In this document: piece by piece, positions 1 through 11,100 of the stretch
Layout of the letters: each line of letters begins with the position of its first letter
Numbering within the stretch: the stretch's first letter is position 1
Origin: Seison nebaliae
Taxonomy: Eukaryota > Rotifera > Pararotatoria > Seisonacea > Seisonidae
DNA length: 28,358 nt
Direction of reading: 5' to 3'
Assembly (NCBI GenBank): GCA_023231475.1
Contig: JALJEE010000416.1
Location: 1-28,358, forward strand
The notes under the pieces: generated by a model
Database searches by the model: none
What the model was told of the DNA's origin: nothing
Seen by the model: only the letters and a program-made list of their open reading frames with translations
Translations under genes and position numbers: made by a program

Positions 1-1065
1 TAGAAATTTCCAATTTCGGTTCTTCCGATTCGACATCTTCGTGATAAGAAATAGGTTCTTCTTCTTCGAGTTCTACTGTGTCCAGTTTCGGTTCTTCCGA
101 TTCGAAATCCTCATGATAAGAGATGGTTTCTTCTTCTTCGATGTGAACGGTGTCGAGTTTCGGTTCTTCCGATTCCATATCTTCGTGATAAGAGATGGGT
201 TCTTCTTCGATTAATAATGGTGCAGTTTTCGCTGATAATTCGTCGGAATCTATTGGAACATGTTCTTCTTCCATTTCTGGTGTAGAAATTTCCAATTTCG
301 GTTCTTCCGATTCGACATCTTCGTGATAAGAAATAGGTTCTTCTTCTTCGAATTCAACTGTGTCGAGTTTCGGTTCTTCCGATTCGATATCTTCGTGATA
401 AGAGATGGGTTCTTCTTCGAGTTCTACTGTGTCGAGTTTCGGTTCTTCCGATTCGAGATCTTCGTGATAAGAGATCGGTTCTTCTTCGATTAATAATGGT
501 GCAGCTTTCGCTGATAGTTCGTCGGAATCTATTGGAACATGTTCTTCTTCTTTCATTTCTGGTGTACAAATTTCCAATTTCGGTTCTTCCGATTCGACAT
601 CTTCGTGATAAGAAATAGGTTCTTCTTCTTCGAATTCAACTGTGTCGAGTTTCGGTTCTTCCGATTCGAGATCTTCGTGATAAGAGATGGGTTCTTCTTC
701 GATTAATAATGGTGCAGCTTTCGCTGATAATTCGTCGGAATCTATTGGAACATGTTCTTCTTCTTCCATTTCAAGTGTAGAAATTTCCAATCTAGGTGTT
801 TTGGATTCGACATCCTCCTGATAAGAAATTGGTTCTTCTTCGAGTTCTACTGTGTCGAGTTTCGGTTCTTCCGATTCGAGATCTTCGTGATAAGAGATGG
901 GTTCTTCTTCGATTAATAATGGGGCAGCTTTCGCTGATAATTCGTCGGAATCTATTGGAACATATTCTTCTTCTTCCATTTCAAGTGTAGAAATTTCCAA
1001 TTTAGGTATTTTGGATTCGACATCTTCATGATAAGAAATAGGTACTTCTTCTATAATTTCTTGTT
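1..1065 (-). repeat. Nested in-frame tandem repeat coding for acidic units
   Basis: The small unit, about 60-70 bp, encodes variants of EEPISYHEDVESEEPKL followed by DTVELEEE or EISTLEMEEE. A larger unit adds a spacer encoding VPIDSDELSAKAAPLLIEEE. The anchor cgtcggaatctattggaaca begins at 241, 520, 733 and 943 on the plus strand, giving spacings of 279, 213 and 210 bp. The 279-bp unit carries one extra small unit. All spacings are multiples of three. Copies nearest the unique sequence (about 990-1065 and 780-840) are more diverged, with KIPKL or KTPRL in place of EEPKL. The array runs off the left edge, so its length is unknown. Confidence 0.9.
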
Positions 1066-4000
1066 TTCCGTTTTGAATTTCATTATCTTTTTCACAAGAT
1101 TCAGATTGAAATATATACAAATTGATATCTTTATCTCCCAAATCGTCATTCTTTATAATTGTTTTTGATTCATATGCGGTTGCAGATTGTTCTTGTTTAT
1201 TCCAATTTTTATTTATTTTTTTTATTTCTTCATGTGAAGTAAGTTCTGAAGTCTTTATTTCTTCCTGCAAATTAAAATTATGTTTTCCTAACCTGTATTG
1301 TTCGCTGTTCTCAAATTTTGTTACTGATTGTTTCACATCTTGATCTTTGTGTTTACTAACCTGATCTAAATTTTGGAATGTGTTCAATTTATCTGATGAT
1401 GTACATAATATGTTGAGCTCATCAGTTTCCTTCAATTTGGTAGTTGCTTGTCGAACGATAAAAGGTTGTTCCTTTTTCTGTTCCGCGAAACCCTCTGTTG
1501 GTGAGATTAATTGGAAATCTTGCTTGTTATCTAAATTATCTACGTCGGAGAACTGTGATGCAGTTTCAAATTCTGAAGCGTCCATTTCGGTTGGATATTT
1601 TTCGGAATGTTCGTCATTTATTTCTGTTTCTACGGGGATTTGTTGCCAACTTAATTCGTTATTTGTGTTTTGCATTTTCTTTATTCTATCTTCAATTGTC
1701 TGTTCAAATTTCCGATAAGATTTCTTATCAATATATTGTTCCTCTTTATAAGTTTTCTTCGGTTCATAACTTTTCTCTAAATTCGCTAGAATTTCTCGTT
1801 GCTCTTCCAATTCTTTCTCAATGTGTTGTATTTGTTTCATTTCTTTAGTGAGTTTTGATTGAGAGACTTCATCGATTTCGTCATTGAAATAACTCTCATT
1901 AAATATATGTTGACTGGAAGGTGAGGATGGTAGATTTAATTTGTGATATTTCTCTTCGATACATTCAGCACTGGAAGTTTTCTGGTAATTATCAGGTATC
2001 TGGCCCGTCGATGAAGTGTCGCAATAATAATTCTTTCCTGTTATTAATTCACGATCTTGTATCGTTAAATACTTTCGACTACTTTCAGATTCTAATTCTT
2101 CTCTTTCCAGTGAAGAACTTGTTACAGATAATTTGGTTGCAGATTTATGATGACGACGACGACATCTACTACCGCATGCTAATGAGGAACAAAGAATTTT
2201 TGATTTTCGACGACTTTTGTCACTATCTGGTTTCCTTTGACGTTGATTTCGTCGCATTTGTTGTTTCGTTCTCCATGGAGCCAGTGGACTATATATGATT
2301 GTTGTTTGTTTGTTGGGGAATAATGGAGTATCGAGATTAAAAAACTGATCATCCAAATTTGGTTTCATCGGATAAAGTTTGGATTTGTTTTGTTGATCTC
2401 TCTTGAAAAATTTTGCGTATCTAAATCCGCTCTTCTTTTTCTGTTTATCCGGTGAAAATTGATTTAAATTAGTTATTTGCGATGAGGTTGCCGGCAATGT
2501 ATCAGCGAATTTTTTGTATGAATAATTATTTTCTACTGATTTCATTTCTAAATGAGGCGGTGTTTTCGGATGACAATGAGATTCAACACTTCGATGGGAT
2601 TCGGCGTGATAAGATTTTGGGCGGGATATCTGACGAGTTTTAGTTGTTTCTTCTTGTCTTAAATCATAAATTGAACTTGATGATGATAATGATGATGAAT
2701 GTTTTCTTAAAATCTTTTTAGCTGCTTCAACTTCTTCATGAGTCTTCAATGCTGAATCGATACATTCTTGCATCTCTTTTGGTAAATGATCACGACAATG
2801 TTGTAAAACGTCATGAGTCGCCTCACTGACAGCTTCACTTATTTGAAGTCGAGATTTTAGTAAACTTAATTCTCTTTGAGTGGCTTCAATCTCCGCATCA
2901 ATTTCTGGTCCTTCTTGTTCTAATTCTTTAAATATTTCATCCTCCTCACTATTGAACAAGGAACTCAAATTGGCTTTTCTTGGAGTGTTACTCGGATTCG
3001 ATGAAAATGCGTCGACATATGATAAATCCACAGAACTTTTTTCATCTGATGTTGAATCGGATAAATTATATAAAGTTTTTCCGTTTCGATATTGGACTCG
3101 TTTCTCTGGTAAATTCGGTGTCAATTCTGTCATTGCTGATTTAGTTAAGGGAGAAAGATCATATTTTTCTTTAGTTAACAATGTTGCAGCTTTCGTTAGT
3201 TTTTGCGTTTCATTTCTCCATTCAGATTTAGTACGTAATTTATACGGAGATATACCAGCATGTTTATCTAATCGATTATTCTGATTTGGTAATTGAATTT
3301 GATTTCTTCTTTGATTTAAAATTTCTTGACGTTGTCTTAATCGTTTAGGGAGGAATTTATCAATTATTAATTGACTTGTTCGTAAAACAATTTCATCTTC
3401 TGTTACTTCTACAGCGTGAGTTAATTTATGTTGATAGAGAGCCATACTGGAATCAGATTCACTACCTGAATTAATATCATCTTGAACTTCTTTTTTCGGT
3501 GTTTTTCCTTCATTTTTCATCATTTCTTTTATTTCATCAGCATCATATGATGTAAAATTACGATTTCTGCCCAATAAATGAATATTGGTCTTTTTTGATG
3601 ATTGGGACGGTTTTATGTTATTTGTTACACTGACTATGGTGGTCGTATGAGTTGTTCCAATAGTGAATGGAACATTTGATTTAAATTCTTCACTTGTTGA
3701 CGAGGAAGTGCTCAAATGTTGGAAAACCGTTTGATTTGGATTATCTTTCAATTGTTCAGTAAGTAATTGAGGATTGGTATTACTTAAACTTCTTGAATGA
3801 TGTTCATTGGATAGACGAGTTTGTGAATAATTAGGATATTGACGATTATAATCAATTGATTTATTGATATTATTGTCACGTTTCCTCATTGCATATTGTG
3901 GCCGTTCTCTACTAGTGGATGTTTTTACATCTGATAACATATTAACGTCATCTTTCCGGGATACACTCAATGGTGATGGTCGTTGATTAATTCTTGCTAT

Positions 4001-4360
4001 CGAACGACTGACGTGTTGATCTTGCACATGATATTTTTGTTTTGATGTTGACAAATGACCATTTTCATTATCAACAACTGATTGTTCGGAGGATGATGAG
4101 TAAGATGAGGATTTGGAGAATGCTAATGATGTTCGTGCTAAATTGATTGTACTACCGGTTTTCAATCCACCTAATTCGGGATCTTTACACAGATCTCGAT
4201 AGAAAGCTCGATATTTTCTAAGAAGAATTTCCATCAACCGTTTCTTCTCCTTTTCCAATTCCTGATCAACCAACCATTCATCGTCCAGTTCATTACTCGG
4301 CGTTGGTTTTCGTTTGAATTTTGTTGTTATCTTATCAACTGGTGATTGATAATTTTTCAT
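1..4360 (-). CDS. Unrecognised giant acidic-repeat protein, N-terminal part (open at left edge)
   Basis: This is one uninterrupted frame of 1,453 codons, read from an ATG at 4360-4358 and still open at base 1. I chose that ATG because an in-frame TAA lies at 4390-4388, no AG acceptor falls between the two, and the context is favourable (GAC before ATG). I do not recognise the family. Residues about 26-56 are charged and helical (core EKEKKRLMEILLRKYRAFYR). Residues about 470-550 and 830-870 look like coiled coils (for example KEMKQIQHIEKELEEQ). Ser/Thr-rich linkers lie between them. A basic stretch near residues 725-735 (CGSRCRRRHHK) precedes the middle part. From about residue 1100 on, the protein is a nested acidic tandem repeat. 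I see no signal peptide, membrane segment or catalytic motif. A cytoskeletal or scaffold role is only a guess from composition. The reading frame is certain; the function is unknown. Confidence 0.85.
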   Translation of the reverse strand, partial: MKNYQSPVDKITTKFKRKPTPSNELDDEWLVDQELEKEKKRLMEILLRKYRAFYRDLCKDPELGGLKTGSTINLARTSLAFSKSSSYSSSSEQSVVDNENGHLSTSKQKYHVQDQHVSRSIARINQRPSPLSVSRKDDVNMLSDVKTSTSRERPQYAMRKRDNNINKSIDYNRQYPNYSQTRLSNEHHSRSLSNTNPQLLTEQLKDNPNQTVFQHLSTSSSTSEEFKSNVPFTIGTTHTTTIVSVTNNIKPSQSSKKTNIHLLGRNRNFTSYDADEIKEMMKNEGKTPKKEVQDDINSGSESDSSMALYQHKLTHAVEVTEDEIVLRTSQLIIDKFLPKRLRQRQEILNQRRNQIQLPNQNNRLDKHAGISPYKLRTKSEWRNETQKLTKAATLLTKEKYDLSPLTKSAMTELTPNLPEKRVQYRNGKTLYNLSDSTSDEKSSVDLSYVDAFSSNPSNTPRKANLSSLFNSEEDEIFKELEQEGPEIDAEIEATQRELSLLKSRLQISEAVSEATHDVLQHCRDHLPKEMQECIDSALKTHEEVEAAKKILRKHSSSLSSSSSIYDLRQEETTKTRQISRPKSYHAESHRSVESHCHPKTPPHLEMKSVENNYSYKKFADTLPATSSQITNLNQFSPDKQKKKSGFRYAKFFKRDQQNKSKLYPMKPNLDDQFFNLDTPLFPNKQTTIIYSPLAPWRTKQQMRRNQRQRKPDSDKSRRKSKILCSSLACGSRCRRRHHKSATKLSVTSSSLEREELESESSRKYLTIQDRELITGKNYYCDTSSTGQIPDNYQKTSSAECIEEKYHKLNLPSSPSSQHIFNESYFNDEIDEVSQSKLTKEMKQIQHIEKELEEQREILANLEKSYEPKKTYKEEQYIDKKSYRKFEQTIEDRIKKMQNTNNELSWQQIPVETEINDEHSEKYPTEMDASEFETASQFSDVDNLDNKQDFQLISPTEGFAEQKKEQPFIVRQATTKLKETDELNILCTSSDKLNTFQNLDQVSKHKDQDVKQSVTKFENSEQYRLGKHNFNLQEEIKTSELTSHEEIKKINKNWNKQEQSATAYESKTIIKNDDLGDKDINLYIFQSESCEKDNEIQNGKQEIIEEVPISYHEDVESKIPKLEISTLEMEEEEYVPIDSDELSAKAAPLLIEEEPISYHEDLESEEPKLDTVELEEEPISYQEDVESKTPRLEISTLEMEEEEHVPIDSDELSAKAAPLLIEEEPISYHEDLESEEPKLDTVEFEEEEPISYHEDVESEEPKLEICTPEMKEEEHVPIDSDELSAKAAPLLIEEEPISYHEDLESEEPKLDTVELEEEPISYHEDIESEEPKLDTVEFEEEEPISYHEDVESEEPKLEISTPEMEEEHVPIDSDELSAKTAPLLIEEEPISYHEDMESEEPKLDTVHIEEEETISYHEDFESEEPKLDTVELEEEEPISYHEDVESEEPKLEIS

Positions 4361-5067
4361 GTCGAACAATAATTTTTGTTTGAAAATTTATCGACTGTTC
4401 GTTAAGAATCTCAATTCGATCGTATATCAACAAATTATAAAGTAAGAATGTTCACTTTCATCTGGTTATTAGAAGCAAGGTAATAAGATTGCATATTTGT
4501 TACATTCACTCATTAACTATGGATTGGTAGGTGACAGTGGATGGAAAATGAATATGAGAAAGAAACAAAGAAATGATGAAGGAATGGGAGTAATATGAAA
4601 GAAGTAATTATTCCAAATGATTGATTTCTTCTTGTTTTTTTTTCAGTTAAAGCATCGTGTCATTGATCAGTGCAAAAATAAATATTGTGAAATAAAGTGC
4701 AATTATTCAATCGATTATGTCCCGTAATTTGTTCCCAATTATATCACAATTAATATACTTAAAATGAAATATCATTCGAAATATCCAAAATATAATAGTA
4801 TATCTCATCTTCCTGTTATCTTTGTTATTACTTCTACTTCCAATTCTAACTGATATGTGAATGGAAATTCTCTTTGATTAGAGAGAAAATTTTTTTTTTA
4901 AATTTCTTATTTCACATTAGTAAAATAATAATAAAGACAGCAACAACAATAACAACAACAATAACTTCAGTCGTAGTATTCCTCATTTAGACATAGTATC
5001 TCTGTACATATCGAGGTACCACCATCTCATGTGGAGTTGTTCCTCAGAAATTCTATGTCGCACTTAC
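4361..5067 (-). other. Possible 5' leader and first intron of the left gene
   Basis: No coding frame is supported here. On the minus strand a strong donor-like GTAAGTG begins at 5067. An acceptor-like AACAG ends at 4395, 34 bases before the ATG at 4360, so a spliced leader with a 673-bp intron is possible. The plus strand has a pyrimidine run ending in CAG near 4645, but no coding exon follows it. CAA/TAA-rich simple sequence lies at about 4926-4965. This is inference from signals only. Confidence 0.3.
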
Positions 5068-5131
5068 AACCATATGGCGATGGAATTGCAATGTATGTGT
5101 TGTGTTAAAACTTGTCTCTTTATATAAAGAT
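5068..5131 (-). promoter_or_regulatory. Candidate core promoter for the left gene
   Basis: A TATATAAA box sits at 5126-5119 inside the perfect palindrome ctttatataaag. About 50 bases downstream on the minus strand, a consensus-like splice donor (GTT then GTAAGTG) ends a possible short first exon at 5068. This geometry fits a TATA-driven transcript reading left toward the ATG at 4360. The box is palindromic and the region is AT-rich, so chance occurrence is likely enough to keep confidence low. Confidence 0.25.
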
Positions 5132-8100
5132 GTGGTGTGTAGATAAGAGTGCAACATACGTTAGTCCGTTATTCTAATTTCAATATTTAATTTCTTTCCA
5201 ATTTTTTTAATATTTTGAAAATTACTAATTTCATTAGATGGAAATTCTACAATTATAAATTGGAAAACTATATTTTTCTTATCAACTATATAAAATGAAA
5301 GAAGAATCACTTTCAATCATTTATTTGCAAATATTTGAACATTGCACAATTGTTTTCGTCCATATCTGTCTAGTCATTTTCTCAAATTCATTCGATTCCT
5401 TTCCACTTTGTCAATAAAATGAAAAAGTAGATGGACTCTTGGAAACGATAATAACATTTTCGTAAAAAATATGACGGTCATTATTCGTGTAGATCGAAAT
5501 TAGAAATAATTGACGTATTTAAGTAATGGAAGTATTATACAATTTTACTTCTCAAGAAACAACTCCGTTTTTTTCTTTCAGATTAAATAAACACAAATAT
5601 TTCTCACCCACAACTTATTTATTTGTTTATTTACTTCTATACTATATATAAAAATATATATATATATAATATGATTGATACCATAACTAGTACACAATAA
5701 TATGTGTTGACGATATAACGATATAGAAAACTTATTCCAATGTCGAAAAATTGAATGATTCCAATTTTTGTTGTCGTATAAAACGTCAATGGCGAACCTA
5801 TTACCCTCTCTAAAGGAACGAAATTTATTATCATTTTATTTACATTTCTGTTTATTAACTGTTGATGTGATTGACAGTATCACCCTAGAAAAATATGCGA
5901 TAATTAATTCGATAATCAAATTTCTCGTTGACAATCGAATTCCGTCAACGTCGAGGAAAATGAATGAACTGTGTGCATGTTCCATATTTAAAATGATGGA
6001 GTGCAGCATATTTGATATTATAGTCCTATTTTAATTCGTTCTCCAATTCATCCAACAAATATTTGAAATCGGTATCCGAAGACTAGGAAAATTTGGGTAT
6101 GCAATAATAGTTGAATAATTGGGTAGGAAAAGATATGATATTTCGTTAGGGTTTCCGATTAATAATTTTTTTGTGTTGGCAAATAATCTAAAAGGGGAAT
6201 AAATAAAAGGAATGAATTCTTAATGTTGGGGATGGAGGACTACTCTATTAATATTCGTTGAGAAGAAACACGAATGAATCAATGTTGAACATTTCAAGGT
6301 TAATCTTTAAACAGTAAATAACACTTCCAACCATCCATACTGTAGATTCGATAGTATGGGAAATATATATATATATATGAAAAGATCAACTTCCGTATAG
6401 AACCAACTGGAAATGAAGAATAATCGATGAATAATGAAATAATTATTAATTTTCATATCTTTCCCTCTCACAACAACTTTAAAGATATCACATACCAACA
6501 ATTATTATTTATTAACTCAACTCTCCATTTTGGTGATTCTTTTAGAATAGTCTTCGCCCAACAAATTTGTTTCGGGTGCAAAATAATAGAGCCTATTCGA
6601 TAGACAGTACATGATAGATAGATAAATTTTCTGTTGGAACATCATTAACATAGACTATTGTAAGATTTGGACATGTAAATAAGAAGTAACTAAAGAAACT
6701 AAACAATATTATTATTATGGAATAAATGATGTGTTTCTTTGAAGGAAAAATGTCATTTGGTAAGGGCGAAAATTCCCATAAAAAGAGAACGGGAGAATGT
6801 TACGGGGAATTGACCTCTACGATTGCCCACTTCTTCTTTTCGTCGACCTCTTCATTGCAATACTGATGAATTCCATCAACATCGACGTTATTTGTCAGTT
6901 CACTTATATAATATATTCGACGAAGGAAATGTTTCCGCATCAAATATATTACTTCTATATGAATGATGTGGAGAGGAAAGTAGTTGGAAGAAAAACATAA
7001 TAAAATTCGAAAGAAATTTACATAAAATTGAAGGAGAATTTTCCACTTCATAACTGACGTCCCATCTCTGTTTGTACGACCTAACCGTCTGAATTCGGTA
7101 GCATATACTGTTCCCCAAAGAAATTAGATTCATTGAATTCCTTATGAACAATCAATCAATTCGTAGAACTGTGAACAATCGTATATCATTCTGTAAGCGA
7201 CGAATGAGAGGAAATCATCGAAAGATGCTTATGAGCGATTTCTAATGTGGAAGCGAAATTTTTTTTAAGTTTATTGTTCTAAAATGAAGTTTCAACAATA
7301 ACGTTCTCCAGTTAATAACGTTGAAAGAAAAAATATCATTTGAGTTAATAAAATACTCTAATTAACATAGCTCAATTTCCGTCTTTCCTAAATGTTCTAC
7401 ATTTTCAGAGAAAACTTATATCGAATAGAAAGAAAACTCATCACATTTCAAAATAATTTAAAACTACTTTCAATGAAAGTATCAGAAGATCATTATTAGT
7501 CAGTCAGGTAAAGAATTTGGTTTCTATTTAATTTAATTAAACTCATTTTTCTCTAAACAGATTGAAAGTATTTCTAGTGTTCTCATTCTTTCAAGAAACA
7601 TATGAGGTTTTCTTATTCAATATAAAAACAAAAGTTTTACCACTTCATGAGCACAAAAGACATTTTCTTGCATTCTTTTTACAGTTACTGATACTTCAAT
7701 TTTGTACTATTAAGTTGGAGGATTATATCCAATTTGAAATACTTAAAGATAATTGTGGCATATAAGAAATTGAATTTATCTTTATGATGATGATATAATA
7801 TGAAGAAGACGAAAGAATGATATTTATTAATCATAAGTATGTGAACAATAATTGTTGAAAAATAGATAATTGTTTAGTTTTCTTTTTAATCTTTTTTCTC
7901 TCATCATCTTCGGAGCAACTTTTTTATGAAACGTTAAAATAATAATTACCATTTACTTTGACGTAAGAATAGTGAGAAATATCAATCATTAAAAAGATGA
8001 AAATATTATTAATATATAATAAGATATTAAATTAATGTGTATATACATAACAACAACTTAAATAGAGTCTTTATGTACTCTGTACAATATGTTTTCGTGA

Positions 8101-11100
8101 TATGATATGTAATCTCTTTCAAGGTGTTGAAAATGAGGAATTAGTCCATATCTATGAGCTTAATTAGTCCATAAGAAATGAAAATAATGAATTTAAGTGA
8201 TAGATAAAGATTCAGATACATATCCACCAAAAGAAATATGAAAACAGAACTATTTTGATTGCTTCAAATAGTTGAAGTGTTCTCTGAGGAAAATAATTTG
8301 AAATCGATGGTAACCATAATAATAATAATGGTATTAAGACTTAACTCCGGTTTTTTCGAAGGTTAGTGAAATGTCATCTGATTGAAAAAAGAAGACAATG
8401 AAATTAGATTGCGTAAAAACACTTATCATTTTCTTATGGTCTATTCACAGTCGAGGAACGGTTTGCTAAATGATATTCGAATAGGTTTAGTAAATGCACA
8501 TATGGAAATGGAGCGGAAGGAAACGGAAAGATAAAGCCTTTCCAGTATCAGAGTTAGACAAGAAGAAGTATCAATTTTCTTTTTTAGCATGTGGGAGATG
8601 TTCTTTTATAGGTTGGGGAGAATTATTAATATTTATGTACGGATACAAGTACAAAAAGGACAGAATTTGCATTTTGACTTGTCTTATGCATTCTGCCACA
8701 TAACTCATCCAAATGATAATAGAAAAGTTCAAATGAACATTATCGTAGTAACATTGTAAGAGAAGATGAGTAATGAAACAATCGCCCCAACAAAATTCTC
8801 AGATAATAATAACGAACAATTTAGTATAAAGAAATTTTATTTATATAAAACTTATCGTATAACAATTTACATATGATGAAAGATGTCTGTACATGTGAAG
8901 GAGAGTGGTATATGCAAAAGAGGAGCATATTGTAAATAATTGTCTGATGTATTATCATAATGATTGTTATTATGGTACATAAATCTTCTGAAATTTGAAG
9001 AAGTTGCAGTGATCAATAATGATTTCTGGAGGAATGAATCCGGAAAAAAATTAGTAATCTTTAATTTAGAGATATTAAAAAAATTCGGAAAATATATGTT
9101 TTTACAAATTGGAACTTACAATCATAACAAGTATGAAAAGAGAATCGCGTGGAATATGACACATTAGGACATCTGTCGACATATTGAGATAAATCAGATT
9201 TCCAATCAAACTACATTGATTATTAAGATAAGTCATTCCATTTCACAAATATATCGTGAAGAGAATCTTTGGGAAAAATAAAATTTTGAATGGATCCTTA
9301 CACAAAATGACTTTATATATTTATTAATTAATCGTATGAGATGCTTTCACGTCTCACTTTGGATGCTTTCTGTCTACTCAGCAACTTATAAGTCATTAAG
9401 AATAATAAACGAAATGCAATTATATCAAACGATGAAATACTAGCGATTGAAGAACACTTCAATCGATTTAATAACTTTATACAACATCAAATTATACTTA
9501 TGTGTGCATATTTATGTCTTCTTATCCAAATTTAATTTTTCTTTCAATTTCATTCTATTTCTGATTCTATGTAAATTATAGAACTCAAATTAGTTGTTGA
9601 GAATAGAGTTGAATTAAATTTAATTGAATTGTTTATCACGAAATGAAAACTATGTGATATTTTAACTTTTTAACTTAATACACATTACGTAATGAATTTG
9701 AATAAAGAATGTAGTTAATAATCGTGAGAAATATAATCAGACTAAATGTTAAAGAAACACGTTCGTTCTTTCATTTGAAAAGTGAAGTTGAAATTATAGT
9801 GGAAAAATCTGGAAGATGATCATTTGATGATGGTAATCGATGGAACAAAGGAATCAAATTATAAATAGAACATTTCACGATTTAATGATTCATGATTATT
9901 ATTATGACGGTGATCGATATATCTTGCCATATCGAGTCGAATATTCGCCACCAATCATCAATTTATATATCAAGTCGGAGAAATTGAACATCGAACAAGC
10001 GATTGTAACAATGAATTATCTCTCTCAATGAGAAGAATTGGAAGTGATAACGAAAAAAGAAAAGTTCATGCAACAACAAGAAGAAAAAGGACGAAAATAG
10101 AAAGAGATGACAATTCTACGATTTGTACAGGATTTTCCTCCCCGTCAGTCGGAATGGAAACAGTGAATTGCATCGAATACACATTAGGGAAATTACAAAC
10201 ATTCTTCATCATCATTATTTCATGTAGAACATCGATGCGGTTGTATACACATTGAGCTACGTAGCACAATGTTAAATATTATACAACAAATCTACCTCCC
10301 GCCCCGTACATATCACTCAACCAGAGACGAAGTATAGAAGTATTCATATTAATGTGTATTGTCTGTATAGGTTCAGTGCCTCGAAGAATACACTTCATGT
10401 ATTTGCATATATTGCAATAAAACACATTTGACGATTTGAAGGCGGACAATCTATCATCGACGAATTGATCAATCGTTATGTGTCTCGATAAATATCGATG
10501 ACTGAAGAGAATACATAAAACAATTACCATATTTTATTTCTTTTCTTTTCAATACCAATTCTTCTCTCAATCTCACACAAATAATAACATTAAACTGCCC
10601 CCCACATGAAAATCATTCCATTGAATTTTAATTTTTCTTTGAGTATTTATCCAATTTTCTCAGTCTACATTCCCAATTTCTTTTTCTCATATTTTCCACT
10701 TTCATTTTCTTTCACATAACTTTCGAAAATTAAAAAATATTTCTGAGAAAATTATTTAATACACACAAATGAAATAATTCAACATGGAAGTTATTTATTA
10801 TTCTAAAAAAACGATAAACCAAATCATCAGATATCTCTCAGCGAACTAGTTTACCGGGTTAGTTGTCTTGCATTAAATTAAACTTATTATTCATTCATTA
10901 TCGACATACCTGATAAAGAATAATTTATATGCAAAGTAGTATATTCAATTGATGTAATCTTATTTTTGATAGCAATCACTGACTAACAGCCATAGATATT
11001 ATTGATAAAAAAAAACAAATAAGAATACTTAAATTAGAAAATAGGAATGGTCAGGCTCATCATCGAAAAATCGGAAAATTGGGCCGAGTCGGATGAATTA

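Noticed and set aside
1-1065. CRISPR-like regular repeat
   Set aside because: The repeat is coding, in frame, nested and without unique spacers, in a eukaryotic setting.
260-1848. Plus-strand frames rich in Phe and Ser over the left repeat
   Set aside because: They are antisense shadows of the minus-strand acidic repeat (GAA read as TTC). The minus frame is far longer and continuous.
5768-6034. Plus-strand 88-codon frame
   Set aside because: No recognisable domain, no splice or promoter support, and composition like the surrounding AT-rich DNA.
8494-8703. Plus-strand 69-codon frame with several Cys and Trp
   Set aside because: Cys spacing fits no zinc or peptide family I know, and the length is within chance for this region.
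9840-10031. Plus-strand 63-codon frame
   Set aside because: Short, isolated and without supporting signals. I cannot separate it from chance.
10279-10530. Minus-strand 83-codon frame in a slightly GC-richer patch
   Set aside because: No domain. The hydrophobic start is a common chance feature, and no exon borders support it.
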